Of a DNA stretch of 64,000 nucleotides, positions 33,816 through 44,954 are shown in pieces (within the stretch, counting starts at the first letter, position 1; the number at the start of each line of letters is the position of its first letter). Source of the stretch: Aradus depressus (taxonomy: Eukaryota > Arthropoda > Insecta > Hemiptera > Aradidae). The notes below the pieces were generated by a model. The model did not search any database, was not told the DNA's origin, and saw only the letters and a list, made by a program, of their open reading frames with translations. Both the position numbers and the translations under genes were made by a program. The DNA lies in NCBI GenBank assembly GCA_963662175.1, contig OY759222.1:10674222-10738221 (forward strand), written 5' to 3'.

Positions 33816-36800
33816 ATGGACGGTATGGTGGAAGAGAACGGAGCGAGTAGTAACACGCCGACGGATCCACTGGCCGGACCGATCGGAGTCACCTCGGTCC
33901 AGTCTGTGATCCAAGCCAACCAACAGTCCGTGATCCAGAGTGCTCAGGGCAGTCTTCAGCCAGTCCTCACTAAGGGCAATGTGATCCTTGTCTCCAAGCC
34001 GAACAGTGTCATCCAGACCCCACAGGGCCAGCTACAGACACTCCAGGTAGTTGTATGTTCTCCAGCCTCTAGTCATAATAAATAGTTGTAAATCTATCTT
34101 TATAATATTATAGAGAAGTGTGAAATTGTTCCCCGTACTGACGTCAAACATTCGTTAAAAGGATGGGAAAATGTTGTCAAAAATCACTCCTGGCTTAGCT
34201 CCCTATTAAGCTATAATACTGAAATTTTACACAAAATTTCAGGATGATATCGATGGTCCCTAAGAAGAAAGTCGTTATTCGCAAACCGCGTCAATAACAT
34301 ACGTTATTCGTATAGTCGAACAATAAGGTCGTAATTTAGAGGAAAAAATGAATAAGATGGTATTCAAAAATGTTGTTTACAAAAGGTTGGCAACACCTTC
34401 AGAAGAAGAAAAATGTTTATTATTATCTGATAGTGATATAATTATTTATAATTCCTAATTGATCTATCAAATCTAATAGAGTTTTTATAAATTTTGAAAG
34501 ATATTTTTCTAAAAAACCTTTCCTCCCCTGGGTAGCATATGTAATTTGCACTGTCGCAGCGAACTTGTCAATTTAATTAGAACTTAATTATTATTTAAAA
34601 ATAATTATAAATGATAAAAAAATATATATAATTTGAAATAATAGAAAACAATATTTATTGATGGTTATTTAAAAAAAATTCAGAAATATAAAAAAAATTT
34701 AAGATAATAAAAATAATTTAAAAAAATAACATAGAAAGGGATATATTTGGATTTGATAGATCAATTAGGTATTATAAATAATTATACCACTATCAGATTA
34801 TAATAAACATTTTTCTTCCTCTGAAGGTGTTGCCAACCTTTTGTAAATAACATATTTGAATAACTACCTTATTGATTTTTCCTCTAAGTTACGACTTTAT
34901 TCGAATAGCGTAAGTTATTGACGCGCTTTCTGAGTAACGGCTTTTCTCTTAGGGACCATCTATATTTGCGAAAAATCTGTTCAGCGTAATTTTGAGAGTG
35001 ACTTTCTTATACCAGTCATGTCAGTTTGAAATGAATTTGAAATGGGGAGATGGGCCAGTGAAGGCAACATTTAGGACTCCCACAGTAGAATTGGGCTCAT
35101 GCCCTCCAGAGCGACGAAACAGCGCCCTGGTAGGCGATATGATCTCGTAGTCAAAGCCCGGCCATGAGTCACAATAAACTAAATCATTTTTTTTTTCTCT
35201 ATTTTTAACATTTTTTGGGGGTCATGGCGGCCGTGGGGGGTAGAGCGTGTAAGGCTTTGGTCGCATAGTCTCACCATGGTTTGCGGGTTCGAATCCCGTC
35301 CTGGAGAGTTTTATTTCGTAAATAGAACTCCCTCCCGGGGCCATGGATGTTGTAAATAACTTCATTATAGAGACATGGCTAATATGCATCGTACATCAAG
35401 CCAATGGAGAGAGAGAGAAAAAACACTTTTTTTTATTAAATACTACCAATATTAAAAACATACATATTTTACAATTCGTTGCTATGAAATCGTTGTATTT
35501 TCATGACTCAGAGTGACAGAAACTGTATATATCAAGAAAATGTATATCTAATATATAATATATGGGTAATTCCATGCCAACTCGACATGGCATGACACAT
35601 GACCACCTCGGATCAATGAAAATGAGTGATTTTCAGGCCGAAGGCATCAACATAAGTCCAAAAATGCATTAAAATAATTGGAAATAATTGATCACTACTT
35701 GGTAACGGCGGTTTTTTTAAATGTAAATTTTATGCGTTTTGAAGTACGATTTTTTTATATTTCGTTTAAAGTAACTAATTCGTTTTAAATCAAATGAAAA
35801 AAGCATGTTTCTTATAGGATTTTTGACGTAGATTACGAATCTCGCGTCAAAAGAATGATTTTTGCCAAACCAAACCCCCAAAAATGGCAATAATTAAAAA
35901 AATCGATAAATTTGAATATATCAAAAACTTATGCCTAAAATTTTTTTTCTATACCGCCATTCTACTCCTATGGAGTCATACTAAGCTGCCAATATCAAAT
36001 TTTTGTGGAGAATCACATTGACTGATTTTAACATGTAAATAACCAAATTTTTAATCAGTATATAAAGCTTTTTTTGTGGTTGTACTTAAATAACCATAAC
36101 TTTTACCCATATAATAAAACAAAATAGATTTTTGGTATTTTCGAAATATATTTTTACGCTCTTCAATCGAAAAACAAAATACACTTTTCATATGAAATGC
36201 CAGGAATTAAATTCATGTTCAAATATTTTTGTTGGTAATGAATTGTTTTATACAATTTTATTTTGTTATAATTTTAATAAGTTACAAAATTATATTTCAA
36301 TAAAAGCAGCATATTTAAAGTACAACCACAAAAAAAGCTTTATATGCTGATTAAAAATTCGGTTATTTACATTTTAAAATCAGTCAATGTGATTCTCCAA
36401 AAAAAATTGATATTGACAGCTTAGTATGTGACTCTATAGGAGTAGAATGGCGGTATAGAAAAACATTTTTAGGCATAAGTTTTTGATATATTCAAATTTA
36501 TCGATTTTTTGAAATATTGCCATTTTTTGGAGTTTGGTTTGGCAAAAATCAACCTTTAGACGCGAGATTCGTAATCTACGTCAAAAATCCTATAAGAAAC
36601 ATGCTTTTTTCATTTCATTTAAAACGAATTAGTTACTTGAAACGAAATATAAAAAAATCGTACTTCAAAACGCATAAAATTTACATTAAAAAAAACCGCC
36701 GTTACTAAGTAGTGATCAATTATTTCCAATTATTTTAATGCCTTTTTGGACTTATGTTGATGCCTTCTGCCTGAAAATCACTCATTTTCAATGATCCGAG

Positions 36801-39800
36801 GTGGTCATGTGCGAAACCCTTCAGTGTGTGACCTCATCACACTTCTCTGTAATATTTTTCCATGCTTTATGACGTCAAGAACGAAATAAGACAATTTAAG
36901 GAAAATGTGTGTATATAAGTTTTGCCCGTTGTTTCTTGCTTTACTTTAAATTGGCATTTAGGAAAGAAGGATTGACAACGATGTAATAGGAAAAAGGAGA
37001 GATCAGGCTTATGGTTGCTAAAATCAAAATTCTAGAATTTCCGCCAAGCTTTTGGCACTGAGTGTGCCTTCTTCAGGGTCTGTATTGACATTAAACATTA
37101 TTAGTGATTATTAAAGAGTAAAGATATGACAATAAAACTAAATGTGACTAGACCAACAAAATAACATTTAAATTATTTATACCAAATCAAAAACAAATAT
37201 AATATATCTAGAAAAGAAGCAACACCCTGAGCAAATAGAAGTTAATATTTTAAAACTTCTGTTCGTTCAGAATGTTGTTTTTATTTAGATATATTATATT
37301 ATTTGTTTTTGGTTTAATTTAATTCTTTTTTAAATTTTCACTCATTATATACGTTTTTATTTAGTTATAATTGTTTGTGTTTAGATATAATATTTTACTT
37401 GGTTTTGGTGTAAATATTTGAATGTTATTTTGTCGTTTAGTCACAGTTAGTTGTAGTGTTATATCTTTACTTAATTCTAGCATATATAAACTCACTGATA
37501 TATACGAAGGGTGATGTTGATATAATGTATTGTCATTGATATTAAACAAACGATGGGTGATCAAGAAGTTCCAGGACTTTTTGGATTGCGCGCCAACGGA
37601 GCGTCGGAGAGCGATACGGTTGGCAGCGTTAGTTGTTGTGACTCTTCCTGAGCTCAGCTGTTTTTGTAGATTCTCTACAACCTACTTTGTTGTGATGTAA
37701 CAGACGTTTTGTAAAACAAGTTTTTCGTGTTTTGCTATTTTGTCATCTTCTGTCAAATAAGTCAAAAAGAAGAGCAACGTATTTGTTCTAGGTTTTGTAT
37801 GAAGTAGGGTAAAACTTCTACAGAAATTTATCGGATGTTAAAGTGTATTTTGGGGATGAATACCTGAGTTGATCACGGTGTCATGAGTGGTAAGGAGGTT
37901 CAAAGAAGGCCGGACATCGTCAGAAGACAATCCTCGTTCAGGACGCCCATCAACTTCGACTGACGACGATCATGTTGCCAAAGTGAACATTCTCGTGCGA
38001 TCAAAACGTCGACTAACCATCCGTGAAACTCTGAGACATTTGCGCGAGGCTGTGAGGAGGAAGAAACCTGAGCTGTGGTGTAGTGGGGAGTGGGTGCTGC
38101 ACCATGACAATGCTACTGTTCATTCTGCGTTGCTCATTTGCGATTATTGCACAAAATACGCCATGTCCGTCTTCCCCCAGCCCCCGTACTCACCAGACCT
38201 GCCCCCTGCGGACTTTTTCTTGTTTCCGAAACTCAAGAGACACTTAAAAGGGCAGAGGTTTCACTCAACTGACGAAATTAAAGAAAAATCGGAAAAAAGG
38301 ATGAGCTGAACAGCATTCTAGAAGATGAGTTCTTAGGGTCCTTCCAGCAGTGGAAACGGCGGTGGGGAAAATGTACAGCTTCCCAAGGGGAGTACTTTGA
38401 AGGGGACAATAACTTCTAAATTTTTAAAATAAATTTAAAAAAATCAGTCATGGAACTTTTTGATCACCCCTCATATGTCAATACAAGCTCTGATGAAGGC
38501 GCGCGCACTCAGTGCCGACAGCTTGGCAGAAAGTCTACAAGTTTGTTTTTATCAACTACAAGCCTGATTTCTCCTTCCTATAAAATAATGGGTTGATTTC
38601 GATCAAATTTGATGTACTGTTTTGAGGTGTGAAACTACTGGGCCAGCAATTTTGAAGGTAGAACACTCAAACTGTTTGGAACTAGAGTTTAGCTTTATAA
38701 AGCTTTCAATTTTTGCAGTTCATCGTCAATTGAGGGGGGGGGGGGGGGGAGGTGGTTTTCATGCACTCTTGTTACTCCTGGCCTTGTTCATATCGAAATT
38801 AGGTTAGGTACACACGGGTACATACATTGAACACGTCAGTCCCTAACTAGCCTAACACAGTGCTGCGTCATATCTTAAATGTCTTCTATCTCGTCAAACG
38901 CTCATTACGAAAATTACGCTTGTAAATTTTTAGATTATTTTTTAAAATATTTTTTATTTAATTCATATTTTCCTTTTTTTATTTTTTTTCGCTTTGTGAG
39001 GGCAAGGGTTCTATCTGACTCAGAGATCATTTGAGATATTGAGGTTTGAAACTTGGCAATTCCGTAAAGCATGTGTTTTTGACTTAAGTTAAACATTTTT
39101 TTTCATCGTTAACTAATTCGGTTCCTACTGTATGTTGATGATACAAGTTTTTATTTCTGGATGCTTGTTTATATTATATATATATAATATAATATAAACA
39201 AGCGTCCAGAAATAAAAACTTGTATAAGTATATATGTATATATATATATATTATACTATCTGTAACGATCATAAAAATGTTTTATTGCCCAAACCTAAAC
39301 ATTCCAAAATATCCACCAACACGATAAATTGACTTTTTTCCATTTAAATAATGTATAAAAAAAGTAGTGTTTCGTTTTGGAGAATATTCAATTCCCCCCA
39401 AGCCACTTAAAGTTTATGAAATTCTTCTACATTAAGCCAGGGTTTGACGCAGAGAGGACCTTTTGTTCTGAAAGCCACTATTTAATTGATATATTTTAAA
39501 AGTTTATTATTATTTTGGTCTAGCAAAAAACCCCATGGCTGGCTATACAACCGCTTTCAAAATACCGAGAACGACATATAAGGTATATTTTCTTTATTCT
39601 TTTAAGCTGCGTGTTTTTTCTTTGTCTACAAGAAAGTTGAAGGGCGGGCAATATGTATTTCCAGAAAAATATCTGAAAGTAATAAAATAAAAAAATGCTT
39701 TTGAAAGTATATTGTAAATTATTTATTTATTTGCATTTTTAGTACAATTTATATATTTATTATTAATTTTTTTTTTTTTTCGGGTGTTTTTTCTTTCTTT

Positions 39801-40869
39801 AGGTTGTGGAAGCTGGAAGTGACGAAAGTTTGTCAAATGAAGAAGACGCTACCACTAAAAAAAGACGAGACATTTTATCTAGGCGGCCATCTTATCGAAA
39901 AATTTTAAGTGATCTTGGAGGTAAAAACTATTTGCATTCTCTAAAAACTTACATAAGTGATGCATTGTGGGATTTTTTTTTTTTTTTTTGAAATATTAAC
40001 ATTGTTTTCGTTTTTGATAGAAAAAAATGTCTATGTTTGAGTCAGCTCCCAGGTTTGGGCCGGGCCGTCATATGTACTAAAAATTAAAATTTAATTGTTA
40101 TTGAATTCATTTAAAAGCTAGGGACTTAACGAGCTTCGGTGGGGGCTCCGCCCCCTTGACCTTCTTGCTTCCTTCGCATTTTCCTGCACATCTTTTTTTG
40201 CACAAGTAAAGCAAGTGTCTTAAAAAAAAAAAATATATATATAATATATAAACTAGAAAATTAAATATATATATATATATATATATATTATATTTAATTT
40301 TTTTAATTAGGTTTTTATCTGTACTCAACAAGTGAAACCTAATTTTTTAAAAACCACATGACGAATAGTTTTTTAAAAGCTTTTACATTCGTGGTTGCGC
40401 ATGCTTACAAACAATTTTGTGGAGTACTTAAAAATCAAAAAAAAATTTTTTGAAGTAAATGTCAAATTTACGAGCTTATAACTCCAGTAATTAAGACTAT
40501 GAATTTTCATTCATCACGGCATTGAGCTTATTTTATCTAGATTGTATGAAGAAATTAAATTGTAGAAAAACTTTTGTTTTAATTTTTAAATTTTATTTTG
40601 CAGGTACCAAAGTGGAATCGTCAGGTTCGGATTGTGACTCCAACTTGGACAGTGAACTGTCTTCCCACTCTCTTTCAACGCATTACCAAACAGGTATTTT
40701 TACTGAGTTCAAAGCGAGCGATACATTTCTTTCGTAAATACTCGAGAAAACTTCAACAGGAAATCAAATGAAACAAACATCAAACATGAAATGGTTCATA
40801 TGGTTCCTGTTTCCAAAATGAAAAAAAAAAAAGTCTATTTGTGTCTGTGAACACGATAACTCCCGATAG

Positions 40870-40917
<48 letters not shown>

Positions 40918-43411
40918 TATATATATATATATGATGAATCCAGAACCCTCTAAAGACGACATCTATTTATTTTCAGCCAAATCGGCCAAAGAGAAGCGGG
41001 GTGATTAGGAGGGAAGCTTTAATAATTGTCGTAATGAATGTAACGACACGAAATATTGTATGTAAATTTAAGCCCTCATAAGCGGCATCGGGAAGAGGGT
41101 CTCGACTCATCAAAAACCTCAACAATGATGTAATGAATGTATCGACCCAAATTTAGTACGAGGATTTCGGAGCCACTGAGTAAGAAATACATCTATTAAT
41201 TTTCAACCAAATTTTTAAATTGGGTTCAGAGGGAGAGCGAAAACTAGTTCATTTATTCGCGCTGGGGAAATACTTCGCCGATGATTCACCGACAACTTTT
41301 TTCTTAAGCGTTTTAATATATTTTTTTCTGACAATCCTTCAAAATCGCACCAGAACAATTTTGCACATTTCGCTCTTTATGTTGTTAATGGTGTACTGTG
41401 TTATGTGCAGTGATTCCAGCAGGGACCCTCCAGCTGACCAGCCAAGGGGAGGGCATCCACACCCTCACCATGACCAACTCGACCACTGCTGGAGGCACTA
41501 TAGTCCAGTACACTCAGGGACAGGATGGAGAGTTTTATGTACCTGGAGAGATTGGTGAGCATAACATAAGAAGGAAGTTGTCTGTTTAACAACTAACTTT
41601 AATAATAATCGTTTAAAATGATAATAGCTACAAAACGGTACAATATTCTTAGCTTATTTGAAACATAATTACATTTCTATTCGATTCGACAAACGACTAA
41701 CTTGGAATCCTCACATGAGACTGAAAAGTCAAGAAATGAATAGACCATATAAACTATAAGACCACTGGGCAAAAGATCCGAATTAACTTTGAAATCAAAA
41801 ACGATTTGTATACAACGCAGTACTCAAACCTATGTGGACTTACGGACTTGAACTCTGGGCTTCTGCCAAGGCTTCCAATCCCTTCAATCCAAAATCCTTC
41901 GTACAATAGCCAATGTTCCTTACTACGTCTCCAACAAAACTCTTCACGTTGACCTTAACGTACCTTTTGTGACCGAACTTGCTAAATCCAAGTATAAACA
42001 ATTATTTTCCTCTCCACAAAAAAACGGAATTTTATCATGTTAAAAACTTTTTAATTTATCTTTGCAATCATTTTATATAAGAACGTGTTATCCTCCAAAG
42101 TATAATATAATATATATTGTTTTCTGTTCCCAGTTGTCGCTCAGAACGCTAGTTTAGGTGGGACGTCAATACTAGCTGAGGACCAAGCCAGAAAACGAGA
42201 AATGAGGCTCCTTAAAAATAGGTAATTTTTTATTTTTATTTTATATTTATATAAATATTTGAAACCATTTCCATTATATATTCTTCACTGAGAGTATAAA
42301 ATCTATTTATTTATTTTTCAAACCAAGTTTTTCAAAATAATACAAATAATAATTTAATTATTACATTGATATAATAACTAGATTAAGAAAATTTAACAAA
42401 ATAATGAGATTTTTTGCACTATGTTGAATTCAGGGCTTTTTTTTCTTTTTGACCTTATGTACGATGCATATTAGCCATGTTACTCTGTGTTATTTAGTTA
42501 TTTACGACATCCATGGCCTCGAGAGGGAGTTCTATCTACGAAATAAAACTCACTCCCGGACGGGATTCGAACCCGCAAACCATGGTAAGACCATGCGACC
42601 AGAGCCCTACGCTCTAGCCCGCACGGCCACCATGGCCCTCAATTCAGAGCTTGGGATATAATCAAATAGTTACATAAGATGATGTTTGCAATCTGTATTC
42701 TGTGATCTAAATTCTGTATTTTAAACGTTGATGTGTTCTTCCATATTTACGCTACGATTTCCCGCACTGGGACACATAGAACAAATGTTTCAATAACAAC
42801 TATATTATATTAATATTTATTATGTTATTATAACTATTATTATTAAATGTTAGTTTTTTTTCTTATTGGTTACTTAAAATCGTCAACTTCGTTGTACTGT
42901 AATGTTTTTTTCTTGTTGTTTTTTCTTTCTACCTATACATTTTATTAGGTACAATAAATCACTTTTCCAACTTTTTTTAAATTAATGTATTAATTATAAA
43001 CAGTTTTCTTTAATTCAGTTTACTTAAAACTCGGAAATGTCTTTTAAAATTGTTTAAGTATCTCTTTGTATTTTGAAATTCACAGTGTACGTCACATGAA
43101 AAACTATCTTTCCTATTTAAAAATATTCCTAATCATTCCTATATTTTGGTGTGGTTTATTACAATATTAATATCATTGTTTTTTTATAGACAGCCAAGCA
43201 GTTGCAAATGTTTAATGTTATAACTCTTTCCTACCTAATTTCTAAACATGAAATATGTTACAGAGAGGCAGCGCGGGAATGTCGAAGAAAGAAAAAAGAA
43301 TATATAAAGTGTTTAGAAAATCGAGTGGCTGTTCTCGAAAATCAGAATAAAGCCCTTATCGAGGAACTTAAGTCCTTAAAAGAACTTTATTGTCAACAAA
43401 AATCAGAATAG
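33816..43411 (+). CDS. CREB (CrebB): CREB/CREM/ATF1-family bZIP transcription factor, 6 coding exons, complete
   Basis: Coding exons 33816-34046, 39803-39920, 40604-40693, 41411-41554, 42134-42221 and 43264-43411 (TAG) give 272 residues; the 5' exon begins at an acceptor at 33802. Exon 1 is Gln/Ser/Val-rich (repeated SVIQ). Exon 2 carries the kinase-inducible domain with the PKA/CaMK site SRRPSYRKIL, the phospho-acceptor being Ser107 (Ser133 in mammals). Exon 4 is the constitutive glutamine-rich activation domain (TLTMTN...QYTQGQDG). Exons 5-6 encode the bZIP: basic region at about residues 213-236 (RLLKNREAARECRRKKKEY) and a zipper with Leu241, 248, 255 and 262. It binds cAMP-response elements as a dimer and recruits CBP when phosphorylated. 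It is shorter than mammalian CREB1 (341 residues). The basic region is split between exons 5 and 6. Exon 1 and exon 3 could be skipped in isoforms: exon 1 is in phase 0, and exon 3 is 90 nt, a multiple of three. Confidence 0.93.
34220..34990. repeat. Foldback element, about 770 bp
   Basis: Left arm (34252 GATGGTCCCTAAG, GGTTGGCAACACCTTC, TGATAGTG...TTATAAT) and right arm ending 34960 are inverted copies about 250 bp long, around an AT-rich centre near 34600. Non-coding. In the CREB intron 34047-39802. Confidence 0.75.
35062..35178 (+). repeat. SINE family 1, 3' end
   Basis: TTTAGGACTCCCACAGTAGA, CTCATGCCCTCCAGAGCGAC, GCGATATGATCTCGTAG and the GAGTCACAATAA end. Confidence 0.65.
35219..35425 (+). 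repeat. tRNA-derived SINE, family 2 (long-variable-arm tRNA head)
   Basis: The head runs GGCGGCCGTG...GTAGAGCG...TCTCACCATGG and the B box GGTTCGAATCC, with an extended variable region as in tRNA-Ser/Leu. The body (TTTTATTTCGTAAATAGAAC, GCTAATATGCATCGTACAT) matches the copy at 42440-42650. Confidence 0.7.
35571..36815. repeat. 1.2-kb nearly perfect palindrome
   Basis: Arms of about 570 bp (35596 CACATGACCACCTCGGATCA... and its complement ending 36811) are centred near 36204. Both arms are non-coding and AT-rich. The ORFs at 36132-36350 and 36517-36708 are mirror readings of the arms. In CREB intron 34047-39802. Confidence 0.8.
37000..38575. mobile_element. Inverted-repeat element split by a nested mariner
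   Basis: Matching inverted ends of about 100 bp lie at roughly 36995-37090 and 38475-38575 (GAGAAATCAGGCTT..., CCAAGCT, GGCACTGAGTG, ...TTGACA). Each end carries a hammerhead-like core: CTGAAGA with a 5-bp stem GGCAC/GTGCC on the minus strand at 37076-37040, and CTGATGA at 38490 on the plus strand. The mariner sits inside. Confidence 0.6.
37551..38474 (+). mobile_element. Internally deleted mariner element
   Basis: Terminal inverted repeats GGGTGATCAAxAAGTTCC are at both ends, with a TA next to the right end. The ORF at 37887-38309 begins with the transposase helix-turn-helix tail (RFKEGRTSSEDNPRSGRPS) and jumps to the C-terminal catalytic part (LHHDNATVHSA, PPYSPDLPPADFFLF). The middle, with the first catalytic Asp, is deleted. 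A frameshift near 38300 separates the last block (FQQWKRRWGKC...YFEGDN). About 920 bp against about 1.3 kb for intact elements; not active. Confidence 0.85.
39141..39225. repeat. Short near-perfect palindrome
   Basis: Arms ATACAAGTTTTTATTTCTGG and TGCTTGTTTATATTATAT around a TA-rich centre, one mismatch. In CREB intron 34047-39802. Confidence 0.6.
40785..41285 (-). repeat. Modular repeat M with (TA)n expansion, in CREB intron
   Basis: ACACGATAACTCCCGATAGA is followed by a TA tract (40872-40933), then reversed modules TTTTCAGCCAAATCGGCCAA and GTAATGAATGTAACGACACG. It ends about 125 bp before the CREB exon at 41411. Confidence 0.65.
41680..42045 (+). pseudogene. Jockey-like reverse transcriptase remnant in CREB intron
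   Basis: Reading across frameshifts gives FDKRLTWNPHMRLK, then NAVLKPMWTYGLELW, then LRTIANVPYYVSNKTLHVD and VPFVTELAKSK. These are the thumb and tail signature of jockey-clade RTs, as at 3020-3726 but a different copy. It lies between CREB exons at 41554 and 42134. Confidence 0.6.
42440..42650 (-). repeat. tRNA-derived SINE, family 2, second copy
   Basis: Minus-strand copy of the element at 35219: head GGCCGTGCGGGCTAGAGCGT, B box GGTTCGAATCC, the same body and tail. Lies in the last CREB intron (42222-43263). Confidence 0.7.
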
Positions 43412-43929
43412 CCTCCCAACCTCAACTTGTATATAGTGTATATCTTTTGCCCGCAAAGGAAGGGATTTATTTTATATATACATGTGCATAGATATACGTA
43501 TTATGTATCTATTTTAGTCGACCGTATAGCTAATTTAAAATTTTCCTTCAATTGCAATTTATTTTCATTTTCCGTCCTTATGAGTTTTTAACACCTCATA
43601 AATGGTTATTTTCAAAATTTTATTTTCATAATGTCTGTTGACTAATTCCTGGAAAAACCAAAACCTATTTTCATATGAAGCGAATTTCATAATTTTTTAC
43701 TTCATATTTTAGATGGAAGCGGTTCATGACCAATGTTTCGAATATAACTTCATTCTGCGACTTTGTCGGGTAGGAACGGCGACCATATATACATAGTTGT
43801 TGCGGTATTCAGGCGCCCGACTTCAGTAGCATACACATCAGCTGTTCAGCTAATGTCATATTAATTTAAATAGTTATTGTAACTTTAAATTCGATGGCAT
43901 ATCCAGAGGTCCTACATTTTTTCAACTCA

Positions 43930-44140
43930 GGTTTTGTAACCTAGGAGTGTAGGGGTCTTTCAACGATTACCTGACATAGTACAGGCTCAAGACCACCGTT
44001 CGAAGTCCTATCCATAGGACGGCGTGCTCAAGGTTGTTTTACCTCCCAGATAAAAAAAATAGGGCCTCGAGGTCGGGTAGCGAACCCTCGATCTTTAGCT
44101 CAGTAGGCTAGCACGCTACCTCTAAGCTACCGGCTTTTTT
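43930..44140 (-). repeat. SINE family 1, tRNA-head half downstream of CREB
   Basis: The minus strand shows GCCGGTAGCTTAGAGGTAGC (A box), TGAGCTAAAGATCGAGGGTT, a worn B box, and CCGTCCTATGGAT and GTACTATGTCAGGTAA blocks. Confidence 0.65.
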
Positions 44141-44271
44141 TAAATTATATTTTTATTTAATTCGTTTTAGTGCTTTATTTAAAACATTGAAATCCTTTCG
44201 AAACAAACCTTTACAATACATATATTTTTTAAATCGTCTTTTTGGTTTTTAATAACTTATTTTTTTGAAAT

Positions 44272-44954
44272 AGATAATTAAAATACACAATTTCTTTGTC
44301 AAACTTCACTATATATTCTCAAATACTCAACTAGTTTCGCCGTGTTAAGGCATTATCAAGAGTCACTTACAAACTGACAGAATTGGTTGACAGGGTAGAA
44401 GATACAGTTATGGAGGGGTTTTTTAGGTAATGACGGGGAATCCCTTGTTTTTGTTACTCTATACATTCCAATAAACAGATATTTACAAGATAATAATAAA
44501 TATAAAAATAAAAAAGAAAAAAAAAAAATATATATATATATAAAATCTAATAAAGCGAATCTAACAGTAAAGTGTTGGTATTTATATAGGTATGACTCAT
44601 GAATTATATAAATGTAAAATATAATAAATATTAAAGTGAATAAAAACAAATACATAGAATTTAAAGACAAATTAAAACATCAAATGAAAAATATAGTATA
44701 TTTTTCTTTCTTTTTTATTTTTATATTTATTACTATCTTGTAAATATCTGTTTATTGGAATGTATAGAGTAACAAAAACAAGGGATTCCCCGTCATTACC
44801 TAAAAACCCCCTCCATAACTGTACCTTCTACCCTGTCAACCAATTCTGTCAGTTTGTAAGTGACTCTTGATAATGCCTTAACACGGTGAAACTAGTTGAG
44901 TATTTGAGAATATATAGTGAAGTTTGACAAAGAAATTGTGTATTTTAATTATCT
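44272..44954. repeat. Near-perfect 683-bp palindrome with ACTAGT-type hammerhead-like cores
   Basis: The two arms, about 250 bp each, are nearly identical in inverted orientation, centred near 44613 with an AT-rich spacer. The core on each arm (plus strand 44862-44900) is TTGATAA (two changes from CTGANGA), stem II GCC/GG(C), GAA and self-complementary ACTAGT, then T. Stem I is ACTC/GAGT. The ORF on the minus strand here is an artefact. Confidence 0.7.

Noticed and set aside
41220..41592. Alternative-frame ORFs over CREB exon 4 on both strands
   Set aside because: The CREB frame with its acceptor at 41410 and donor at 41555 explains the segment, with clear similarity to the Q2 domain.
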